From Firmicutes bacterium UBA2595 (GTDB taxonomy: Bacteria; Bacillota; Thermincolia; Thermincolales; UBA2595): 20,105 nucleotides of DNA. How positions within the stretch are numbered: the first letter of the stretch is position 1; each line of letters begins with the position of its first letter. Of this stretch, positions 1 to 6,197 are shown piece by piece. The notes beneath the pieces were generated by a model. It ran no database searches and had not been told where the DNA came from. It was given only the letters and a program-made list of their open reading frames with translations. The stretch is taken from positions 1 through 20,105 of the forward strand of contig DDKP01000053.1 in NCBI GenBank assembly GCA_002339745.1. Direction: 5' to 3'. The translations under genes and the position numbers were made by a program.

Positions 1-43
1 AATTTAGACAAATTTCGTCATCTTCCCCGCCTGCAACAGTCTC

Positions 44-1216
44 CTAGTTATCGTCATCTTCACACCTCTCCTCACATGCCTGGCAAGCGCCCTCACAGGG
101 TTCTATATTAAAGTGAACGCTGGCCTCCCGCAGTTCTTTTTTAATTTCTGTCTCCAGGTTGTCACAGCACCGCCTGGCTTCCTGCACCGAACTTCCCTTT
201 GGCACCACTATATGAATATTGATGGAGGTGCCGTTCGGACCTCGATTCACTTCCAGATCATGATAATCTTTAATCAACGAAAACTTTTTCCGCATAATTT
301 TTTTTACTTTATTCTTCGTTTCCTCTATTTTGGCCCTGACCTCTTCCCAGTTTTCCTCAGGTTCGAAATGCAGCACTATATCGTCACCGTGTTTGGACAG
401 CTTTTCCTCCACCACGGAAGCAATTTTGTGGCCGTCCACAAAGGAAATGTTGCGGTCCATCACAACGTGCAGGTCCCCGTGAATACGCCCGCCGGCCTGG
501 CGCAGCCGGACCTTATGTACCCCAACAACGCCGGGGATTTCCATTACTTCCCCGGCAATCCTTTCGTCAAGCCCCTGGGGGGCTTTATCCAGCAAAACAT
601 CAACAGTCCGCCTGGCCAGTTTCAGGCTGGCAAAGATGACAATAACGGCAACAGTCAACGCCGCCAGCGAATCAGCATATGCAAGGCCGTATTTTGTAAA
701 GAACAAACCTGCTATGACAACCAGGGAACTGAAAATGTCACTGGTAAAATGAAGGGCATCCGCCTCAAGAGCCTGGCTGTTGAACTTTTTAGCCGCGCGG
801 GACAATGCTCTTGACCTGGAAAAGTCGACGGCAATAGAGATTATTAATATCGTAAAGCTCCATATGTTGATCTCCACCGGCACTTCTTTGAAGAGAAGCC
901 TGCTGACTGCCTCTTTAATGATCCAGGCACAGGTGATAAATAAAAGGATTGACTCTATCAGGGCGGAAAAATTCTCTATTTTGGCATGCCCGTAATGATG
1001 CCTCTCGTCCGCCGGTTTATCGGAAACCCGAACGGCAAAATAAGTAATAAGCGCGGCGCCAAAATCCAGGGCGGAGTGAGCCGCTTCCGAAATTATCCCT
1101 AAGCTCCCCGTCAGAAATCCGACCACCAGTTTGCCCATGGTCAGAAAAAACGAGGCAATGACCGAACTCAACGCCACCCTTCTTTTCTCCTTAATATGCC
1201 CTTCAATAGTTGCCAT
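44..1216 (-). CDS. CDF-family divalent metal exporter with duplicated C-terminal domain
   Basis: This 390-residue protein is a cation diffusion facilitator, a membrane antiporter that exports divalent metals. The six-helix membrane domain covers roughly residues 13-210. The two HxxxD metal-site motifs are visible: H47/D51 in TM2 (context EAAHSALD) and H156/D160 in TM5 (ADALHFTSD), an HD-HD type site. The soluble part is unusual. There are two ferredoxin-like modules in a row (about 217-288 and 307-374), where most CDF proteins of about 300 residues have one, followed by a Cys/acid-rich tail with four Cys (C374, C378, C381, C385) that could bind metal. The ATG is preceded by GGGAGGAG at 8 nt. 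A NiCo riboswitch and terminator precede the gene, so the likely substrates are Ni2+ and/or Co2+ (inference from the riboswitch). It is a single-gene unit with its own promoter. The family call is secure; the metal is inferred. Confidence 0.93.
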   Translation of the reverse strand: MATIEGHIKEKRRVALSSVIASFFLTMGKLVVGFLTGSLGIISEAAHSALDFGAALITYFAVRVSDKPADERHHYGHAKIENFSALIESILLFITCAWIIKEAVSRLLFKEVPVEINIWSFTILIISIAVDFSRSRALSRAAKKFNSQALEADALHFTSDIFSSLVVIAGLFFTKYGLAYADSLAALTVAVIVIFASLKLARRTVDVLLDKAPQGLDERIAGEVMEIPGVVGVHKVRLRQAGGRIHGDLHVVMDRNISFVDGHKIASVVEEKLSKHGDDIVLHFEPEENWEEVRAKIEETKNKVKKIMRKKFSLIKDYHDLEVNRGPNGTSINIHIVVPKGSSVQEARRCCDNLETEIKKELREASVHFNIEPCEGACQACEERCEDDDN

Positions 1217-1251
1217 CGGCTAGACTCCTCCCATATCAACAGCCCTAACTG

Positions 1252-1283
1252 AAAAGCCCGTGGTACCTTTAGGTCCCACAGGC
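1252..1283 (-). terminator. Riboswitch expression-platform terminator
   Basis: On the minus strand GCCTGTGG (1283-1276) pairs with CCACGGGC (1263-1256) with one T-G wobble. The inner helix ACCT-AA-AGGT (1274-1265) stacks on top, and four T follow (1255-1252). The 5' arm overlaps the conserved CTGTGGGAC block of the NiCo aptamer, which makes it a regulated terminator rather than a gene-end terminator. Confidence 0.75.
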
Positions 1284-1345
1284 CTTAACCCTGCTGCTTT
1301 TGAGCCCGGCCCACCGGCAAAAACCGGCTGCCTGATCCTGTGCTT
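1252..1345 (-). ncRNA. NiCo (Ni2+/Co2+) riboswitch with overlapping terminator
   Basis: Read on the minus strand, the leader contains the blocks I remember for the NiCo class in the same order. CAGGCA is at 1334-1329. Hairpin GCCGG/CCGGU with a U-rich loop is at 1328-1313. GGGCCGGGCU runs into a small hairpin closed by AAAGC, near 1312-1296. Hairpin CAGG/CCUG (1293-1290 with 1282-1279) is followed directly by UGUGGGAC (ending 1273). The 3' half of the last hairpin and the UGGGAC block are also the 5' arm of an intrinsic terminator, so aptamer and terminator exclude each other. Metal binding should therefore allow read-through (ON switch), as known for this class. The basal P1 helix is short here (about AGG/CCU). 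The gene downstream is a CDF exporter, the typical partner. Confidence 0.82.
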
Positions 1346-1375
1346 AGTATATCATACCGGCTTCCATATTTTCAA
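1346..1375 (-). promoter_or_regulatory. Sigma-A promoter of the CDF gene
   Basis: The -35 is TTGAAA (1375-1370) and the -10 is TATACT (1351-1346), with an 18-bp spacer. The predicted start near 1339 would put the 5' end of the RNA right at the start of the NiCo aptamer. It lies just downstream of the cytochrome stop codon, so the exporter is transcribed independently. Confidence 0.6.
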
Positions 1376-1405
1376 CCGCTTTCCGAAAAAAGGTGAATAT
1401 AAGCC

Positions 1406-3181
1406 TTATTTGTATAGTATTTCTATCCTGTACCCGATAAACCGGGCCGCAGGATCGCGGTTTTCCCCCCCATAAAAGTACACTGTGACAATCCGGTTCC
1501 CCTTAGTATAAGTGATGGAGAAGTTGTCGCTGCCCTGGACGGCACTTTCAGTTTGGCTCCAACCGTTGGCAGTCATGTTCTGGTCATACCACGTATAAAC
1601 TTCGGTTCCGCCGACATCCTGCAGGCGGTTAGAGAAAACAATCCTGGCTCCTGCCGTGTTATACTCGGCTTTGAACCATGGTTCATCTGCCCAAATCCGG
1701 GCATCCTGGGGAACTGACCAGTTAAAGCCCGGGTATTTCGGAATATCTGCAGGAACCAACTGGACAAAATTGACATTATGGCCCTGTTCATGACAGGAGA
1801 AACAGCTGGTATTTTGGGTACTGATAGAATATTTTACGATATCCATTGCATCGGAACTGTGGCATACCTCACATCCGTTAGTACTGTGAAACTGGGGTTC
1901 ACTCAGGATGGAGTCTGAATGGCAGGTCTGGCAGTAAATGTCAAGCCCGTTGTTGTGTGCAGGATGTCCCCCGGTGGGCCCCAGGTCATGACATGCGGAA
2001 CACGACGAATTACCGGTACTGATGGCTGTTGTTACCTGTACAGCGGTACTCAGGTGACAGGTATAACATGTGAGGGTATTCCCGGCGTTGTCTGTCCTGC
2101 GCTGGTGCTCCCTGGTCAGGGCAACCGCATGGCAGTTTTCACAACCAGGGGTGTCGGTCCGGTGGCGCTCGGCGGTGTTTGTGACTCCGTGATACGTGGG
2201 AATCCCGGTAGCCCAATTTTTGGCATGGCATTCGACACAACTGTCGGTAGTCTGAACAGGATGCCCAGGGTTGACGGATATAGGCAGGCCGTCGTTGTGA
2301 TATGATGCCGGATTACTGCTGGAATTGTAATGACAGATATAGCAATTGTCCAACGGGTATACAGGTTTATACGGGTCAAGATTAATACCGTGGCATTTGG
2401 CACAGTTGTTCATGGGATGGGTTGTCCGGGAGTGACATTTCTGGCAGTTAGCGTCGTCCACTGTGAAACTCATTTCGCCGTATGTATTTACAATGAAGCT
2501 CCATTGAACCTGGTTTTGGTTGCCGGACTCGTCCCTGGCTGCCAGGGTTACGGTATGAACAGTTTCATTGGCCAAGTCAGCGGGAGGGCTATAAGAAACC
2601 TTGCCTGTCCCCGGGTCAAAACCCGTCTGGACAGGATTTCCGTCCAGTGTCATGGTCAAAGAACCTGCATCTATTGCGGAATTGCCCGTCACTACGCCGG
2701 ATATCAAAGGTCTCCTGTCGGTGACTACCGCTCCGTCGGCAGGAGTCAAGAACGATATCCTGGGAGGCGCTCCAATTTGAAACGACCAACTCGCTGTTGA
2801 AACATTTCCGATCCTGTCTTTAACTGAAACCTCTACACTGTGAACTCCATTGCCCAGGCTGGCAGGATAGTAAATATTAAGGATAGTATAGTCATCAGTC
2901 GATTCGTCAATCCAGCCGTATTGCTTAATGGGGGTAACGGCCATACCGTCCACTTTCATGCTGACACTGAGGGCGTCAACATTATCGGGGTCTTGGGCAG
3001 TAAGCGAAATAGTAATTTTACCTGAACTGATTACCGCGCCCTGATCAGGGAAGAAACCGGAAAATGCCGGCCCGACAGTATCGGCGAAAACGGGAGAAGA
3101 TACAAGCATAACCAGTAAAAAACAGATCATAGAAAGCGGAAACAAAACTCTTTTTCTGGAACCAACCCTTGAATTTTTCAT
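1406..3181 (-). CDS. Secreted decaheme c-type cytochrome with Ig-like repeats
   Basis: This 591-residue protein starts with a Sec signal peptide: basic residues 2-11, a hydrophobic core to about 32, and a likely cut after VFA at 33. Residues 36-137 and 138-232 are two Ig-like/cadherin-like beta modules, each ending in a SWSF or QWSF strand. Ten CxxCH haem sites follow, starting at 246, 260, 280, 315, 347, 372, 394, 417, 437 and 460, with many extra His for bis-His ligation. The last 110 residues carry no haem and contain a compact domain with VYTWYDQNM and GW motifs. The expected place is the cell surface or outside the membrane, carrying electrons to extracellular or cell-wall partners (inference). 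The ATG follows an AAGGAGCGAAGAAGG stretch. It is a single-gene unit: the upstream gene ends in a terminator and the downstream gene has its own promoter. Regulation is suggested by tandem 0A boxes about 130 bp upstream. A specific partner or substrate cannot be read from the sequence. Confidence 0.9.
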   Translation of the reverse strand: MKNSRVGSRKRVLFPLSMICFLLVMLVSSPVFADTVGPAFSGFFPDQGAVISSGKITISLTAQDPDNVDALSVSMKVDGMAVTPIKQYGWIDESTDDYTILNIYYPASLGNGVHSVEVSVKDRIGNVSTASWSFQIGAPPRISFLTPADGAVVTDRRPLISGVVTGNSAIDAGSLTMTLDGNPVQTGFDPGTGKVSYSPPADLANETVHTVTLAARDESGNQNQVQWSFIVNTYGEMSFTVDDANCQKCHSRTTHPMNNCAKCHGINLDPYKPVYPLDNCYICHYNSSSNPASYHNDGLPISVNPGHPVQTTDSCVECHAKNWATGIPTYHGVTNTAERHRTDTPGCENCHAVALTREHQRRTDNAGNTLTCYTCHLSTAVQVTTAISTGNSSCSACHDLGPTGGHPAHNNGLDIYCQTCHSDSILSEPQFHSTNGCEVCHSSDAMDIVKYSISTQNTSCFSCHEQGHNVNFVQLVPADIPKYPGFNWSVPQDARIWADEPWFKAEYNTAGARIVFSNRLQDVGGTEVYTWYDQNMTANGWSQTESAVQGSDNFSITYTKGNRIVTVYFYGGENRDPAARFIGYRIEILYK

Positions 3182-3311
3182 CCTTCTTCGCTCCTTGATT
3201 AATTGTTATTGAATCGGGCCCCAGCTGAGAAACAATTGGTACTGACTTTTAGACTTACTTCCGGTAACTTTCACCCCCTTAAACTGACCCTTTACTACTG
3301 TACAAAAGTTG

Positions 3312-3328
3312 TTCGACATTTTTCGACA
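3312..3328 (-). promoter_or_regulatory. Tandem Spo0A boxes upstream of the decaheme cytochrome
   Basis: Two exact 0A boxes, TGTCGAA, lie head-to-tail on the minus strand at 3328-3322 and 3318-3312. A 3-bp gap separates them, so the period is exactly 10 bp. This is the arrangement known for Spo0A dimer sites such as abrB. They cover the -10 region and expected start of a sigma-H-like promoter, a geometry that fits repression better than activation. Confidence 0.7.
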
Positions 3329-3348
3329 TTTGCTTACTAAATTCCTGC
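3319..3348 (-). promoter_or_regulatory. Sigma-H-like promoter of the cytochrome gene
   Basis: The -35 GCAGGAATT (3348-3340) fits RnAGGAWWW fully. After a 12-bp spacer the -10 GTCGAAAAA (3327-3319) fits RnnGAATWW with one mismatch (A for T). The predicted leader is about 130 nt. I looked in that leader for known riboswitch cores and recognised none. Confidence 0.5.
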
Positions 3349-3372
3349 CCAAAAGTACTATTAATTTTAAAT

Positions 3373-3400
3373 AAAAAAACGCGTGCATCCGCACACGCAG
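3373..3400 (-). terminator. Rho-independent terminator after the Kae1-like gene
   Basis: On the minus strand GCGTGT...GCACGC (one wobble) encloses a six-base loop and is followed by seven T, within 40 bp of the stop codon of the upstream gene. It ends the nusB-Kae1-like unit. Confidence 0.8.
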
Positions 3401-3439
3401 TCCGCTATCAGGCAAGAGCAGTAACATACCCATCCCGTT

Positions 3440-4402
3440 TCAATTTTGCATAAACCTGGACATCCCTATCAGTGCAACTCCTACGGCGTTGTCGCTGCTG
3501 AGTTCCGGGGAAGCAAAATACAGCCTAATATGTTTGACTCTCCCGGACAGCCTGGCAGCCAGCCTTTCTCTGATAAACCTGTTTGCAGAAACTCCTCCCA
3601 CCACCAGCACACTGCCCAGTCCCGTTTCTTCCACCGCTTTTTTCAGCCACTTTTCAAGGGAATTGGCAATACACTTCTCCACCGCCCGGGCAACTTCCTC
3701 ACCCGGCATCTCCCGTTCAATCAGACGAAGCGCAGCGGATTCCGGTCCGGAAAAACTTATTTCATAACCTTTTACCGACGAGGGGATTGATACATTTTTC
3801 TTTGCCCTGCCGGCCAGTAACTCCAGGTGTGGCCCCGCCGGGAACGGCAGGCCAAGTTTTACTCCTATCCGGTCAATAAACTGTCCGGCATGAAGGTCCG
3901 AAGTTCTGCCCAAAAGCCGTACATCAAAAGCGGGGGATTCCCCGCGCCCCTGTTTAGCAACCCGCAGTAATTCCGTGGTCCCGCCCGACAGGTGGACGGC
4001 CAGAAACTCGCTGTCCGGAGGTCCTTTGGCCGCCCACATCCCGGCGGCTAAATGGCCCTCCTGGTGAGAGGTTCGGATAAACGGGGTTCCCAGCATGGCT
4101 GCAATGGTCCTGCCATAACTTTCACCTACTCGGAACACAGGCATATATGAACCTTTCACAGGCCGTGGGCTTGTGCTGGCAGCGACCGCTTCCAGCCTGC
4201 AGCCCTCCGGTATCGCAACTTTTTCGAAAAGGCCGGGGAGGTTGGTCACATGCTGAAACACCGCTTCGTTTTGAGCCAGCCCCCTGCCACCCCGCGGAAC
4301 GTTCAACAGCCGCCTGGCCTCATAAAATAAATTTCCCTCACTGTCTACCAAAGCGAGGGAAGTCGTATAACAACTGGTATCTAATCCAAGATAAAGTTTC
4401 AT
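3440..4402 (-). CDS. Kae1/TsaD-like (M22 family) paralogue
   Basis: This 320-residue protein has the ASKHA/Kae1 fold signatures. The N-terminal LGLDTSCYTTSLAL strand holds the phosphate-1 motif, HQEGH (H113, H117) matches the metal-binding HxEGH of TsaD, and SGGTTELL and a C-terminal SSDNAVG with the third metal ligand Asp are present. TsaD makes the t6A modification of tRNA. This protein is shorter than TsaD (about 335-340) and sits behind nusB rather than with tsaB/tsaE, so it is probably a paralogue of unknown role that many Clostridia carry in addition to true TsaD (inference). The start ATG lies 3 bp after the nusB stop, so the two are translationally close and co-transcribed. A terminator follows. 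Confidence 0.8.
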   Translation of the reverse strand: MKLYLGLDTSCYTTSLALVDSEGNLFYEARRLLNVPRGGRGLAQNEAVFQHVTNLPGLFEKVAIPEGCRLEAVAASTSPRPVKGSYMPVFRVGESYGRTIAAMLGTPFIRTSHQEGHLAAGMWAAKGPPDSEFLAVHLSGGTTELLRVAKQGRGESPAFDVRLLGRTSDLHAGQFIDRIGVKLGLPFPAGPHLELLAGRAKKNVSIPSSVKGYEISFSGPESAALRLIEREMPGEEVARAVEKCIANSLEKWLKKAVEETGLGSVLVVGGVSANRFIRERLAARLSGRVKHIRLYFASPELSSDNAVGVALIGMSRFMQN

Positions 4403-4405
4403 CTG

Positions 4406-4840
4406 CTACACCCCGGCGTTACTCTCTGCCTTCCGGTACTTTTCCAGATTCACCAGCACCTGGCCGAGAATCCCATTGATAAATTTCCCTGATTCGGGAG
4501 TACTGAATTTCTTACCCATTTCAATAGCCTCATTTACCGCCACATTTGGCGGGACTTCTTCAGAATGACATATCTCGTATAATGCTATACGCAAAATATT
4601 CCGGTCTACAACCGCCATCCGGTCCAAATGCCAGTCAATTGCCACTTCATTAATGATTTGGTTAATCGGTTCAAGGTTATGCAGGACCCCCTGGACCAGC
4701 ATACGCACAAAGTCTGCCTGTTTCTCATTCAGCTTGTTTTCTTCTATAACGAAAGACAGTGCAGTGTCAAAAGTTATCTTTCCGATATCAATTTGAAAAA
4801 GCACCTGCAAAGCTGATTCACGGGCCGCCCTTCTGCTCAT
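4406..4840 (-). CDS. nusB: Transcription antitermination factor NusB
   Basis: NusB binds boxA RNA with S10 (NusE) in rRNA antitermination. The 144-residue length is normal for the family. The N-terminal SRRAARESALQVLFQ helix (Arg-rich boxA-binding arm) and the C-terminal VAVNEAIEMGKKFS...FINGILG block are the classical all-alpha NusB signatures. GGAGGAGG lies 6 nt before the ATG. It follows the asp23-amaP-DUF2273 genes by 43 bp with no terminator between, the usual order in this part of Clostridia genomes. Confidence 0.96.
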   Translation of the reverse strand: MSRRAARESALQVLFQIDIGKITFDTALSFVIEENKLNEKQADFVRMLVQGVLHNLEPINQIINEVAIDWHLDRMAVVDRNILRIALYEICHSEEVPPNVAVNEAIEMGKKFSTPESGKFINGILGQVLVNLEKYRKAESNAGV

Positions 4841-4883
4841 GCCAACCTCCTCCGAACCGTCCTATTGAACTAGTTTTTCCTTT

Positions 4884-5099
4884 CTAACGCTTAAATATCC
4901 TGTAAAACAGTGAACCGGGCTCCTCACCCTCGTCGGCCTGTTTTCCCAGCAGGTAACCGGCAATTACCAGGATCACTACAAAAAGAGTCTTAAAAAGCCC
5001 ATACTCAATAATCATCCATCCCAGTAGCAGGCCTACGGCAGTACCAATCAGTTTTCCAAGATTATGAGCAAAAAAGTCCTGCCAAGTCTCTTTGGACAA
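4884..5099 (-). CDS. DUF2273-type small membrane protein of the Asp23/AmaP module
   Basis: This is a 71-residue protein with two hydrophobic helices: about 17-33 (GTAVGLLLGWMIIEYG) and 36-51. The loop is short and the tail charged, the size and layout of DUF2273 proteins that accompany Asp23 and AmaP. I chose the TTG at 5099 because GGAAGAGG lies 8 nt upstream. An in-frame GTG at 5108 overlaps that ribosome site. The gene begins about 15 bp after amaP ends, so it is surely co-transcribed. The function is unknown; a role in anchoring Asp23-family proteins at the membrane is inferred from its constant neighbours. Confidence 0.82.
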   Translation of the reverse strand: MSKETWQDFFAHNLGKLIGTAVGLLLGWMIIEYGLFKTLFVVILVIAGYLLGKQADEGEEPGSLFYRIFKR

Positions 5100-5114
5100 G
5101 CAAAACACCTCTTC

Positions 5115-5666
5115 CTAGTTCAGTTTTCGTGGTGTTCCTGATTTTGTTTCCGAGGCGATGCCGTCTACAAGAATTTTTACCGATTTCAGGCTTATTCCGG
5201 CAACCTCGGACACATAATCACTGACTCTGGCCTGAATCTCATCCGTGGTCTGGGGAATGTTTGTCTCAGGAGACAATTTCACCCTGATGAAGAGGTGAAT
5301 ACCTTCCGGGAGGCAGACCACCCGGGGCTTCACCTCCCGCACACCCCTAATCTGGTTTACGGCCCGAAAGGCAAGGTTTTCTATCGCTTCAACCGATATT
5401 TTCACATGCCCAAGTCCAGTTTCATGAACAACAGCCTGTATAACACGTTTTTCACCGGAAAGCGCCCACAGGAAAAACCTCACGCTTAGAATAAGAAAAA
5501 CTATTACCAACGCGCCGACCAGCAACCGCTCATTGTAGTGTACCAGGGATATCCTGAACATTTCTACAGGGGTTGTCCACCCGGCAACAGCCAACCCTAT
5601 AGCAAACAGCGCCGCCATCACACCCAGTGTGTAGAGTGCAAGCAGGAACCTGTCAAACAGCTTCAA
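5115..5666 (-). CDS. amaP: AmaP, membrane anchor of Asp23-family protein
   Basis: A 183-residue protein with two N-terminal membrane helices (about 7-28 and 47-67), then a cytoplasmic domain that resembles Asp23/Gls24 itself (VKISVEAIENLAFRAVNQIRGVREV...). This is the AmaP layout, known in Staphylococcus to tether Asp23 to the membrane. The TTG at 5666 has GGGAG 9 nt upstream. The TTG at 5675 lies directly on the ribosome site and is less likely. It sits between the asp23-like and DUF2273 genes, as usual. A perfect 11-bp hairpin precedes it. Confidence 0.85.
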   Translation of the reverse strand: MKLFDRFLLALYTLGVMAALFAIGLAVAGWTTPVEMFRISLVHYNERLLVGALVIVFLILSVRFFLWALSGEKRVIQAVVHETGLGHVKISVEAIENLAFRAVNQIRGVREVKPRVVCLPEGIHLFIRVKLSPETNIPQTTDEIQARVSDYVSEVAGISLKSVKILVDGIASETKSGTPRKLN

Positions 5667-5696
5667 CCGGTTCAACTCCCTTCATAAAAGCCTATT

Positions 5697-5721
5697 TAGC
5701 CCCCTGACACTCAGGGGGCTA
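5697..5721 (-). repeat. Perfect intercistronic hairpin between asp23-like and amaP
   Basis: TAGCCCCCTGA and TCAGGGGGCTA are perfect complements separated by three bases. They begin 3 bp after the asp23-like stop codon. No T-run follows on the minus strand, so it is not a classical terminator. It could act in mRNA processing, stability or partial attenuation, making the Asp23-like protein more abundant than its anchor (inference). Confidence 0.7.
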
Positions 5722-5724
5722 ATT

Positions 5725-6126
5725 TCACCTGACTCTATGCTCTTCCTCTTTAGGTTCAGGGTTTGGAAAAACAACACCCTGGATATGAACATTTACTTCA
5801 ACAACAATAAGTCCCGTCATGCTTTCAATTGCTCTCTTGACGTTTTCCTGGATTTGAATCGCCACATCGGGAACCCTGACACCGTATTCAACAATGACAA
5901 ACAGGTCAACAGCTGTTTCTTTTTCCCCGACTTCAACCTTTACCCCTTTAGAGAGATTCTTCCTGCCCAGCATTTCGGCAATTCCACCGGCGAGACCGCC
6001 GCTCATGCCTGCAACTCCTTTTATTTCAGTAGCTGCCAGGCCGGCAATAATAGCAACAACCTCATCCGCAATCCGGATACTGCCTAGCTCGGAACTCTGG
6101 TGTTCAATTTTATCCTTAGTTTCCAT
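5725..6126 (-). CDS. yqhY: Asp23/Gls24-family protein (YqhY-like)
   Basis: This 133-residue soluble protein has the Asp23/DUF322 core: GSIRIADEVVAIIAGLAATEIKG at the N-terminus, the glycine-rich SGGLAGGIAEMLG loop, and VEVNVHIQGVVF near the end. In Bacillus subtilis yqhY lies directly behind accB-accC, and the same order occurs here. YqhY has been linked there to control of acetyl-CoA carboxylase; whether that holds here is inference. The ATG has GGGAGGT upstream. A sigma-A promoter overlapping the end of accC should let this gene and amaP-DUF2273-nusB be expressed separately from the carboxylase genes. Confidence 0.9.
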   Translation of the reverse strand: METKDKIEHQSSELGSIRIADEVVAIIAGLAATEIKGVAGMSGGLAGGIAEMLGRKNLSKGVKVEVGEKETAVDLFVIVEYGVRVPDVAIQIQENVKRAIESMTGLIVVEVNVHIQGVVFPNPEPKEEEHRVR

Positions 6127-6165
6127 ACGGTGACCTCCCTGTTTTTCGGTAACAACTATATGAAT

Positions 6166-6193
6166 ATTATACCAAAATAGTGGTTAAATGCAA
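6166..6193 (-). promoter_or_regulatory. Sigma-A promoter for asp23-amaP-nusB
   Basis: TTGCAT (6193-6188), a 16-bp spacer and a perfect TATAAT (6171-6166) lie in the 71-bp gap after accC. The predicted start near 6159 gives a leader of about 33 nt. Confidence 0.6.
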
Positions 6194-6197
6194 ATTC

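Noticed and set aside
113..814. Long plus-strand open frame (233 codons) opposite the CDF gene
   Set aside because: It is antisense to a clear CDF family protein, has no ribosome site and no recognisable motif.
2231..2237. Another TTCGACA (0A box) match
   Set aside because: Single copy inside the cytochrome coding region, far from any promoter; expected by chance.
3182..3311. Possible riboswitch (e.g. cyclic-di-GMP class I) in the 130-nt cytochrome leader
   Set aside because: I looked for the conserved core blocks of the cyclic-di-GMP and cobalamin classes and did not find them; a covariance search would be needed to reopen it.
3206..3433. 75-codon minus-strand frame between the Kae1-like gene and the cytochrome
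   Set aside because: It runs through the terminator hairpin, the promoter and the 0A boxes, has no ribosome site and no family features.
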